From the NCBI GenBank assembly GCA_020055645.1, contig CM034547.1, positions 20,871,013 to 20,935,012 of the forward strand: a stretch of 64,000 nucleotides of DNA. Direction: 5' to 3'. This document shows, piece after piece, positions 11,442 through 23,500 of the stretch. The DNA comes from Tomocerus qinae. Its lineage: Eukaryota > Arthropoda > Collembola > Entomobryomorpha > Tomoceridae. The notes under the pieces are model-generated. The model did not search any database, was not told the DNA's origin, and worked only from the letters and a program-made list of their open reading frames with translations. Position 1 is the stretch's first letter, and each line of letters begins with the position of its first letter. Made by a program: the position numbers and the translations under genes.

Positions 11442-14429
11442 GATAGGCCAGAGTGGTTGTGGTTGCTATGCAGGCGTTCGTGGAGAGCCTCCTTAATGAC
11501 GTTTCTATTATAAAGGTATACTACTGGTTACCAAGGCAAATATAACCTAACCAAACCAGGTAGCCTTTTGCCATAATATTTCAAATAAAACTTCACTTTT
11601 TTCCTCGATAATCCCAGTGCGTTACCCTTACACTACCGTAACTATGGTTCCCTGTTCGGGGTTCCTTACTGAGATACGAGTGTTGGGAATAAAATGGCGA
11701 TTTTATTCCCAAGAATGAAAAAAGTGTATCTGAAATATTGTATTACGGCAAAAGAGTACCTTATAATATGGTGTTGTTTATAGCTGCCTTGACTGGTTAC
11801 ATTCTGTGCAGACAAATGCAACGTGCCAATCATGCTAATGTGACCCTTCCCTAATCTAAATGAAAGTTAAAGAAGCCTAACATGTATGTGAATATGCAAG
11901 CACGTATATACTGAACTGAGTTTCGAGGGGGGGACCATTTCATTCATATAGATATTTTAATTGTATATACTTGCCCGTAGCGGCATTTTTTGACGAAAAT
12001 GAGTCAAAAATGGCCTAAAAATCGCAAAATATCGCGCGGAACTTAAAATGTTTCGCTATTTTGAGAAAAAAATTCCTTTTTCTTGGATTTCGGGAAGCCC
12101 CCGCTCCGTACGACTCAGATGTTGGGATGGGGGTAATTTTGGTATGCTTTTAACTAGATCACTATAATCTAGGCACTTTTAGGGATTACTGCTTGGAAAA
12201 ATCTTAGCCTAGGCTAGACTAGAGTAGATATTGTGACTGGGAATTGACGAAAGACCTATGTATCCGGTAACAAGCACTATTTAAGTAAGGTAATGTATGT
12301 ATGCGTATGTATAATTATAGAATGCATGCTTGCATATTGGCACAATGCTACATACAGCTACTAGGATACCACCACCAGCCACCAACCATCCATACAACAC
12401 ACATACCTTTGTACATAAATCCTTCCATATAGCATAGCATTCACATGGGTTGTACATATTGAGACTCGGTTGGGTAAGGCTTCATGTTATTACAGTTTCA
12501 TTCGAAGGCGCATCTCGTTGGGACACGGACCCCTTCTACCAAGGGCGGAGCAAACATTCTTCAGAAGTCACAGAGAACCATTTTGAGTTAAATGTTCCAC
12601 TGTGAGTTCGCTGGAAAGGCAAAAGATATTAAGGTATAGTATACTACATACAGTAACATTACATACAATAATACATAGAGAACGTACGTATAGCGTAATC
12701 CGAGAGCCAGAGAGCCAAATCAAACTAAACCAAGTTGCATCGGACGGATTGCATTGCAGCTTGCAGCTCGACAAAGTAAAACTAAACTGAAGCTGTTCTG
12801 ATTTCTTTGTTGTTTATTACTCTATTTAATTGCCGCCGTAAAACAAGAGGATTCCAAATTCAGAATAATAATATAAACATCTGGATGGAAATGGATAGTG
12901 CTACACCGAAAAGAGTCACAGGTAAACCGTGGAATTTTGCTTTTGAACAAGGAAGATATTTTCCGCACTAGAACACAAAATATTCAAGACTCGACTCAGC
13001 ATTTGTTTTAACGCCCAAAAAGTTCCAACTCCTATTTGGAAGGAAATAGAGGAGGATATCTATCACTTTCCTGTTTATGATTAGTTGCTGAATGAAGTCA
13101 AAATCTGCAACAGAGGTATAGAATGTTTACATTGCAACAGTGGTAGTACACAAGTGTAAGATGCTGAGATAAATGGTAATCAGCATAATTATGTTTAGTA
13201 TTAACATCAAATTTTATTCTCTCTGCTAAGCTTGCAAAATTCCGAATAGGTATACACACACTTACTTCTGAAGAATTATTAGTGTGCGTACACGTGGCTT
13301 ACTACTACTGTTATCAGCTAATTTATTATGAAGAAGAGTGTTTGTTGTTCCTCTGTTTGTAAACAATCACAATTTAAAATTCTCAAATCTCACAATTGGC
13401 TTATAAGTCAGTTTAGTGATTTCCAATTTGGGATGAGTTCAATTTCATTTTGTTAACTGTTGTTAGATTTCACATAAGTTGATCATCCATGAGCAATGAT
13501 TAGTAATTTTTAATTGATTTCGTATAAGTTCATGCCAGAGTTGCCCTATTAATTATATTGCAATTATAGTTCGTCGGCAATTGTCAGTTCATTTTGTGTA
13601 GTTTTCAGTGTCGTCGTATGAGTAGAGTTCTTTTTTCAAAATTACCAAAATTCGAATTCGGTTCCAAAGAAATTGTGTTGGAATTGTTCACGTGTCAACT
13701 GTTTTTGGTTGAAATTAGTGATTCCGCGTTTTATTTTATAGTTCATTCATGATTGTGTTGTGTGCGTTTAATCACAAAAGAGGAAGTACGCTTTAACCTC
13801 TTCAACTCATCTGTAATTTTGATATTTGTTTGTTTTTATTTAATCAGTTGGATATGGCTAGTTGTCATATTGCTTCGACATTTGGGGCGTGCTTTTGTCA
13901 ACGGGCATTTGTCACAGAAACCAGGAGGAATCAGCCTCGTCTTCATCGTCAATCAGTGCGGCAATCTCATTCAGCGCACAGTGGATTGATGATGGCCAAA
14001 ATCCACTGCCAGGATGTGTAATCGAAAGAAGCCTAGTTTTAGTGACATGACTGACAATGAAGAATTTCCCTGCCCTCTGACTAAATTATGAATTTATTAC
14101 AGTCGACATTAGTAGTCACAAATGAAAAAATGATGATACGTCACTTGGATATATATGTCGACCAGTCAATTTCTAAATACCAGTGGCATTATTTTCCCCT
14201 TCCTTGTGGTTTATATTTTAAGTCACACGCGACTAGTAAGTGCCATTCTTGTAAAAATTAAATGAGTGGATCATTTTTCTTATGGATACTCTGGAGATAT
14301 AGATGATAGATGTTCAGCATGATGAACTAAAGTGGTATCAGTTTTCGTTAGTGAAGTGTTAGCCAAAACAGAGCAGATGAGAAACCAATGGATTGTTCCA
14401 TCTACTAAAGTGATTGGCTATAAATGATA
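11442..14429. other. Intergenic DNA and presumed spen promoter and 5' leader
   Basis: No coding exon could be supported. The right part (roughly 13560-14423) must contain at least part of the spen 5' leader. TCAGT initiator-like motifs occur near 13577 and 13604, and a possible UTR acceptor (TTTATTACAG) lies at about 14102. These are weak and cannot fix a transcription start. The TAA at 14421-14423 sits in frame immediately before the first spen ATG. Confidence 0.35.
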
Positions 14430-14512
14430 ATGGTGAGAGAAACAAGACATTTGTGGATTGGAAATCTACCTGAAAATGTTCGAGAGGAAGAGATCCGAGC
14501 TCTGTTTCAAAG
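14430..14512 (+). CDS. spen: spen exon 1: first half of RRM1
   Basis: Encodes residues 1-27 and two bases of codon 28. It contains the RNP2 strand LWIGNL (8-13) and helix 1 (EEEIRALFQ). An in-frame TAA precedes the nearby ATG at 14424, so RRM1 lies at the extreme N-terminus as in vertebrate SPEN. The donor is AAAG|GTTTGT, phase 2. Confidence 0.93.
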
Positions 14513-17500
14513 GTTTGTTTCTTTTTTTCTCCTTGTCTTTTATCTTAGTTAAGAATAGATGAAAAATTTTAGTTTAGTGCATAATATAGATTTGAGTCTT
14601 GAGTAACCATCAACCATTGAAAGAGACATTGAAAGCATACACTTTGCATATATTATTAAACGTACGTACTATTCATGTAAACCTTAGTAAGACTTTATTT
14701 TATAGCAAATGAATACACATGTTTTAAACAAAGCAGAAATAATTTGCAAGTTACAGTATTGTTAAAGTACTCAAGTATACCCTATCTACTGAATCTACTC
14801 TACATGTATGCACATTTGACAAGTTCGTCAGTGTCGACGAATTCAAAAAATTCGGTCGCTTTTATGTGGACGTTTTCATCGTCTTTCATTTCCTGCCATT
14901 CACTGATCGGGACTGATTTTTAATGATGATACGAGATGCGATGATATCATGACACTGATGGTGCTCCTCGACAAATTAATCCTATGCTAATGAATACTAT
15001 GTTCGATGGATGTGTGATGTGACTAGGAAAGGTATGCTACTAAACCAAATACAAACTGAAGTGCATCTGCATTTATAACAATGGCTGTACAACAACTGTA
15101 AAGAGTCCTAGAACAGAATTATCATTGGCACCGGGTAGTGAAGAAAACGAGGGAGAGTGAAGTTATGACATAAACCATTATGACAAAAGCGAAGTTTTTC
15201 GAAATGCTGTTTATTATGCGATGTACTATTCTTAAAAATACTTGAAGATATTCATTGGTAATCGAATAAAATAAAGGTCGATATTAATCCTAGACTGAAA
15301 AATGGGGTGTGAGTGAGCGAGGTTGTCTTTCGCCTGAATTACCAATGTATTCATTGAGTGTAGAGAAAGACAAATTAAAACAATCCAGGAATTAAATAAA
15401 TAGTTGACTTGGTAATGCTACTCAAGGTCGTAGAGGTCGAGAAAAGAAAATAACTTTCTCCAGCTTGATTCACGGTAACAGTAGTGTGGCAGTGGCACTA
15501 ACACTGTTTGCAACTTTTGTCAGCGAATGAGTGAATACGAATACGTCGTATCTGTTAGCTTATTCTTGCACGTGTCTGAGCATAACAGAACTTAAATTTG
15601 CCCATTTGTTATGATCATTTATTCCTACTGCCAAACACAAAAAGGCCTAGGAAGCTTTATAAGAATGCCCGAACCGTATTTATGTCAAATGTCAGGCTTT
15701 ACAAGAAGTGCTGTAACCCTAGAGGGCATTATATGTAGGAATTTGTTGAAAATTTGTAAGTATATGATATGCAGTATCCATTAGTATATTAATTGTGTTC
15801 CTGGTTCAATTTGACCAATCGGTTAAATCGTTTACACTTTATGAAGGGCTCTAGTTTTTCTAGTTAAACCATGCCTGTGGATACACAAAGTACACATCAC
15901 TCATTTCAAGCACACAGTTATACTCTGTCACACCAAGGTCTATCCGAAGTAATTAAGGGATCTACAACCACATGTAACCTGACAGTAATGATCATGAAGA
16001 ATCCAGACATCAATTGATCCTTAAACCACAAGTTTACATAAATTAAGTACACATTCCAAGAATATTAATTTATTATTTACAGAGTGATTCAAATCAATTG
16101 ACACCTTATCCATAGACTAAGTCCATATTATTATTATATTCACCGAAATGGCTTGGTTAAAGTACATCCAGGCCAATCCATTTAGGCGAAACTGCTAAAT
16201 CAAATTTGGCCAAAATATGAAACCCAAAACTTTAATCCAAGTCAACATAGACCAAAAGTAAAAATAGTGGTTACCTGTTATTGAGATAAAACAAATCACG
16301 CCTCTTATATAAAATCTATCTGTTGTACTATAATTTGTACAACTTATGGCAAAACTTTTAAAAACTACGTTTAATCGCTCACTGTGTGCTTTCATATACA
16401 GATAATAGAGCTGATTTCGTTATTTCATCTATAGGTTTTACGCTGATTTTCATTGAAGTTTCATCCAGATCGAGCCAGTATTTTTGCTGCACTTTTGCAT
16501 TTAGATTTCATTCCAGAGGAATAAGAAAAGGGGGCGCAATGCACTATTCAAAAATCATGTAAACTGTAAACCACTTGGATAAAATTCCTACCTTGGTCTA
16601 CCTACGGGAAAAACTGGCATTATCAGTATCGTTGTTGTAAGACCATTTTTCTGCCACCGCGTGGGGAGCTCTTGCCTCATGTATCCGAGCTAAAATACAA
16701 GACATCACGCAGGCTGGAAACCGACTATCACACACGGAGTTGACACTTTGAGTATTTACTTAAGGATGCAAGAAAAACAATTTTACGATTTTATTTTAAA
16801 AAACCGCCGTTTTTGAGTTATGGTAGTTTTTGTCATAAGAGACTTTGCAAGCTTTACAGCGATATAATTTCGACATTTCTCAACCGCTTTTTATCAAACC
16901 AATGCCAATAATATGATCGCAGGAAGCGTTCTCAACATGGTAGTTTTTCAACGTTTTGAAATAATAATAATTTTATAAAATTTCGGACAACGAAAATTTA
17001 AAAAAATTTCCGACAACGAAAATTTAAAAAAATTTCCGACAACGAAAATTTTAAGATTTCGAAATCAAAAATTATAGACTTCGAAAATAAAAATTATGAA
17101 AGATTTCGAAAATAAAAATTTTGCCCTACATGTTAGTAGATTAATTAAATAGTTTGTATTTCAATATTTTATCTGTATTATCATTCCAAAGTAGTCACAA
17201 GATCAATTTTAGCTCGCCTGAATAAGGCAGCTTATAGAACCGCACAGTCCGTCCGTTCGCCAACACTGTAACTTTTGAATGCAACGACGGAAGTTGACCA
17301 AACTTGGCAAAAACAATGCCTACGGACCACTGACGAACCCTATTCAATTTGGTTCAAATCGGTCGATAGGTTGCTGAGATGCCGTGCGCTCACTTTGTCT
17401 TCATTTTGATAGTCAAAATGAAAAATTGGCATTTAATGGACATTAAAAGTTCAATTGTGTTTCCTAAAAATTAATAGTATGTGATATTTTACTCCGCTTC

Positions 17501-20500
17501 GACCAAATTTAGGATTTAATAATGAAGTAAACAAAACAGGATAATAACTATTATAGAACGGAAATAAATCTATTTCGCATTTGACAGACAAATTTACATT
17601 TTTCAAAGTACCTTTCATGATAGTTGATATCAACCGATTTTGATTTTATTTTGATTTTTATACTCAATATTAATCAATTTTGATTTTTTGTTTATTTTGA
17701 TACTCAATATTAATCAATTGTGAGTTTCTGTTGATTGTGATACTCAATATTGATCAATTTTAATTATCTGTTGATTTTGATACTCAACAGTAATCTATTT
17801 TGATTTTCTGTCGATTTTGATAGTCAATGATAATTTATTTTGGCATTTTGAACAATGATCATCTAATTTGAATTACTGTTCACTTAAGTAATCAAAATAA
17901 ATCTACTTCTACTATTATTCAACCAAAAATGTGCACACGGTCCCTTTTACTCAGGCGAGCTTCTGTTACGGCTTGCTGTAGGTTTACATTTACAACAAAA
18001 CATCATGTTTTCAAAATTTTAAAAGAATTAAAAGAAACGTTGGAAATATACCATGTAGATAATGCTTTGCGATCAGATTAACGCCGGTTTAATAAAAATC
18101 GGTTGCAAACGTAAACATAATTCCAAATATATTTCTGGAATGTATTTCCCTACTCAAAATCAAAATTTTCAAATTGAATTGTCAATGATTTAAAAAATGA
18201 CTTTCAAAAATCGAGATTTTATGCTCGTCTTAAAAATCTTGGTAGCTTCTGAAACTGAAAACCGCATTACTGTACGCTAGGCCAATTTCTCTGAGTAATA
18301 ATCGTTGAAATTCCCCACACCTCCTTAAGAAAATGATGCCTCATAGGCTTTTAATGGTCATCAGGCAAAAACACCATTCAGCATATTTAGTATCGAGCTT
18401 CGCCTACTTTGGACAGCAGCGGAATAATCCAACTTCCTGCAACTCGATTATTCCTGATGGACATCAATGCTTAATTAAGGAGTTGTGGGGATTTTCAGCA
18501 AATATTGCTTTTAGAAATCAGCTGAAAGTCCAGCAATTCGGTTTTCAGTTGCAGAATCCAACAACGTTTTTAAGACAAGCATGAAATCCCGATTTTTAAG
18601 TCATTTTTTAAATAATCAAAAATTTAATTTGAAAATTTTGGTTTTAAGTAAGCAAATACATGAAAGAGAAATATATTTTGAATATTTTTTTACGTATGCA
18701 GACATAAATTCAAAAACGGTGCCTCATGCTCGCCTTCTTTTCTACTTCTATGGTCTTTTTGTTAAATTTTTACGTTTTACTAAAATCCAGGAATCATTTT
18801 TTCTGATTTTAAATGAGAACTTTTTAGTCACGATGCGACACAATGCGAGGACTCTCTATTGTGGCGATTCCCGTTGGCATGGCAGCCAAAGTCCCCTTAA
18901 GGAGGTGTGGTAGTGGTAGGCTTTTCATGTGTTTTCCTACTCAAGGAAATCATGGATAAGTCACCTAATTTTCAATCAATCTGGGGATAGTTAGTCTCAA
19001 AATTTAGACTGAAGACCCTGGAGGGTCACAAGTTTCAGACATGTTATGATTGTGACCTACAAAGGTCACAATGGCCATTCTACCAAAAAGTTTTTTATTT
19101 TTTTGGCGGGATAGATTTATAGTTTTAAAAAAATAACTAAAAGACTTTTTGAATAAAACGGAAACTTGTGACCCTCCAGGACCCTGTACGAATATTAGGT
19201 TTAAAAAATCAAGATTGAAAACCGAAGCGCTTTTAAGTTTTCTTTGATTTCTTAAAAAAGTAAAATTGGAATGTTTTTGTACTCAACTCAATGTAAATGC
19301 ATCGAGTTCATGTCAAATTCCGCTAGATATCTCGACGGAGGGGTGCACCTCCTTAACGGAATTTTTCACTGCGCAACTCGAACAACACGATTATACTATA
19401 GAGTGATGGTCAGTGTTCTATTTTAGCCGGCTGAAAAGGATTTTGACCAGCCAGCCGGCTGAAATGGCTAGTGGCCAAAATGGCCAAAAATCATGATTTT
19501 TTAAATTTTCCGCCAAATCAAGGATGATTTTCTCAGTTCACATAGCCCCATTTGACTATTCTTGGCCATTTCAGCCATTTTGGCCATTTCAACCACTGGC
19601 TAACAAAGAATTTCAACCAGCCGGTCGGCCATTTTAGCCAGCCATTTTAACCAACCAGCCGGCTGGTCATCGAACACTGGGATGGTTCCTTGAATCGGAG
19701 AATACAATTTCATTGATAAATCATTATTGTAAGTCGTAAGAGCAAACCGGCAAAAGTTAATTGCCAAATGACTTTCACCGGGTGAAAAATTCATTATGAA
19801 TGAGTGTGGTATTTAGGCACATAAAGAGAAAGGTCATGTACAGTTATGTATGGCAACTGTCTTATTCTGGATACCGGATATTGAACTAGCTGAAGTAAAG
19901 GTTACGCATTTAGTTATACTATCCTTCTATCTACGCGACCTTAAATTACATTTCATTTTACAACAGGAAGGAAGCATCCACTTAAGGAAGTCACAAAATC
20001 GAATTTCGGATGGAATGCTTATTTGAGAATCACGTTTAGCATAATTGAGTTTCTTGCATTTGTTCGGGTGCTATTTATTGCTTTTACTAAGCATTTGTTA
20101 GCAAACACTAATAAGTATTATAGACTTAGCTCCATACTCATACTGTTAACCTGTACAGAATTTCACTCAATAGAAAGATAGTACTATATTGATACGAAAT
20201 ATACGATGCAAAAGAAATGATGAGATTATTAACATGTAAACAAAATAATACGCCAAACATTTCTGCAACTCTTATTTAGTACACATATCAGATAATTCAG
20301 ATTGCCATCAAGCCCTCTATTTTTCATACAGTCAACAGTGAAGTGAAGGCTACCTAGACATGAGTTAAATAGAAAATACTTATGGAATGAATAATATAGT
20401 ATTTATATTTATTACAGCATATAGCAAGATCAAGTGATGTGAAATAATATGCTAGTTAAAGTTGAGTTGAATATACGGTCGATGATAACTGTATATTGAG

Positions 20501-23500
20501 TTACATGTATCTGCCTGCCGATACGATAACCGCTATGTTATGCATTTCTAGTTCAGCAAAACTACTGTTGTGTTGTGTAGTATTATTGTTTCAATCGTAA
20601 TGATGAGTACATAGTTTCCTGTTTGCTTAACACACTGCAGAATTATCAGTTATATATGCTTTTGTGTACTGGTAGGAATATTGGGATAATAGGTTAAGCA
20701 CACTGCCCTTACATAATAAGTGTCAAGTGTAGAAGATAAGTGTAATAAGTTTGTATTGCAGGTTGCATGATGCATCTGACACTGGATGATGTTAAGGTGT
20801 TTTATTGCAAGAAGTCCTGTGTGATATGTACGTAAATCAAAATTCCCGTTTCAGCGACTTGTAGCGACTGTAAATTAGCAGAAATTCAGTCCTACTGTCC
20901 TAAAGGTCCTAAAGATTTATACAAGTCCATATTTTTCACTTGATTTGGGATTTTATTGTGCTGTTATTCTAGTTCGAATTTGTCTCTCTTTTTATATCTG
21001 CTTGTACTATACCTATACTAGTTTCTACGTATACTTCGATACAGGTTTACATTTCAACCCAATAAAATATAGATTATGTTAAATGCTCTCTAATTGACAT
21101 TAAAAGAATAAAATGACAACACGGAAGCTAAAATTCAAAACTTTTTCATTCGACCATACTATTCTTCGTGTACGTCTTTGCTGAGGCTTCATCTTTGAAA
21201 ACTGAAGTATTCAAGCTTATGCGATGGCTACGCAGACGGACGTATCTCTTTTTGAATTGATTTAACTAGAATCGAAACATCAATGCAATGACAATTTAGT
21301 TGTAAACTGAATTAGTTGATAAATCATATATACTAGACATTTGTACATTTGTTTCGTACCTTCATTGCAACTATTTTGTAGTCTGCCTGCATAGTTTTGG
21401 TCGATAAGTGTAACAAAACCTTTTTTCCAAACTATTTCTGTAATTCTGTTCCTCTGAAATATTTATGGGCTACGACTATATATTTACAAGCCTCTTGAAG
21501 ACCAAAACAGTATTTACCTGTCCCCCGCCTATTGATTTGATACAACTACAACCTTTCCAGTCCACTACTAATGCGTTTCTTACTATAATTCAATTTTCAA
21601 GCACTACCATGCTAACAATTTTGATCGAATAAAGTTGGATGGAACAATATTGGTTAAAGGATAAAATGTACGTATCAAGTATTGCAACTGTGTATGAGTA
21701 CTTTGTATACCTTAACATTTTCGTAGAATAATTATTCAATATTTTAGGTAAGGAAAAGGAAGGTGTGAGTGTGATGTTATAAAATATCTCATCAGTTATG
21801 GGCAATACTGATCTTACTAAAAATAGAATCAGTTTCAGTGAAATCAATGTTACATTCGTATCTATTAAAGTGATACATTCGCTGGCACTTTATCAGAGTA
21901 TCCCATAATTACACAATGCTGTATCAAATTCTATGCAATTGTATTAAGCATTGTCTACTTAGCCTGAGTGTATTTTGTATTGCATTACATTTTGACTTGT
22001 GTGTATATTGTATCGTATCTGTAGGTAGTATAAAATAGAAATACCTTTTTGTGTGGCTACATTTATATATACACAAGTAAATGTTTATAGTGATGGTTGT
22101 TTTTGTAGTACATTCTACCTTAAACTTAAACCTTCACTAGCTAACTAATAACTCCGGATCGGATTGGAGTCTGTGAGACAGGAACCTTTTTTATCATCAA
22201 TGCCCTATTCTTCTCTCTCCCCGCGTCAGAAGCACAACAAGAGAAGCCTTCCTAACTTGGAACGAAAGCCAAATAGGATGCAACATTATACGTTCTGTTT
22301 CTGTTGTTGGCTCATTGGCTCTCCTTTGCTCTTGCTCCATTCCTTGTTCAATTTCATATAAGCCAAATATTAGTGCTTACAACAATAATATACCTCCACT
22401 CAGACTCAGACTACTCTCTTATCCAATACATGCATAGAGAGTAGTATTATTATTACCTATTATGCTCTAAGTGCGAGAGTTACTACTCGACTATGTATAT
22501 TCAAGAAGAAAAGGATGAAAATGGTTTATGATGTGGCCTGGGCTGATTGTGCTTGTACGTACGAAGCAAACGAACGTATAGCATAGCCACTACTACTACC
22601 TAGTCCTTGTCTTCTACTATTATAGTACTACTTGTACGTACTTGTACAGCACATACATACTTGGTCTCTCTGTAATGACGACGTTAAGTCGAAGCCACAG
22701 CTAGAGCTAGCCAACTCTAACACCAAGCCGAGTTCTCTTCCAACCTCCCCTCAGGTTTCTCTCTAGACCCGACCAAAAGTTTTGGAAGAGTGCATTGACG
22801 AAGTCAGGGGAAAACAGTCTGCTTAATGCTTTATACAAAACTGAATAGAGTTTTGGTCTCGTCGTATTCCTCCGGTGCTGGTCTGTGAAAGACCGTGCCA
22901 AAGTGCCAAGCAAATGCGTGTAGCTCGTCAACATAAAACTTGAAAGAAGTTCGTGAGGTGCATGCTGAAGAAGCATCAGGGAAATCTTTGACGAGATGTT
23001 ACGCTGCTCTCAGGGCGTGGTCTGAAGGGGATTTCAATGGAAAAAAATCCTTTTGGACTTTGATCAAGAAAACATGTATATAAGCTAGGTTGTTCGTTTA
23101 GCTTATTGTTGGGGTCGTACTAAGTCGTACTTATATTATAACTCCTATAATAATATGATATAGTGTTAGGTATACTTGAGTGGCCTATGTATATTATGTA
23201 GTGTGTGATGCGGTGTGAGTGAGTGAGTAGAAATACTTGCTTGCTGATGTTAGTCTATGTTACTACGTTACTTCAGGTTAGTACTTCCCAGTCTTCCATC
23301 CAGCTATGCACTACTCCTCTACTGTACTGCCATTAAGACCATTATGTGGATTGGTTAAGAAGGTATTAATACTATTAGGCTCCTAGGACTTAGATTACCC
23401 TAGATTAGGGGTAGTCTACTAGTGCATTGTAATGTATAGGTAAAAAGTTCTGGTTTCCAAGACTCGGCTCATATCCTCCGTGTGTATGTAGGGAAGGAAT

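Noticed and set aside
13753..14050. Overlapping short + strand open frames just before spen exon 1
   Set aside because: They overlap one another in different frames, have no family signal, and none runs in frame into exon 1, which is preceded by TAA.
18581..18913. 110-codon + strand open frame
   Set aside because: Begins inside the arm of the foldback element and shows only AT-driven Phe/Lys/Asn-rich composition with no family signal.
22707..22976. 90-codon - strand open frame in a GC-richer intron patch
   Set aside because: No domain, no splice context and no compositional bias beyond the local GC content; kept only as a note on the intron.
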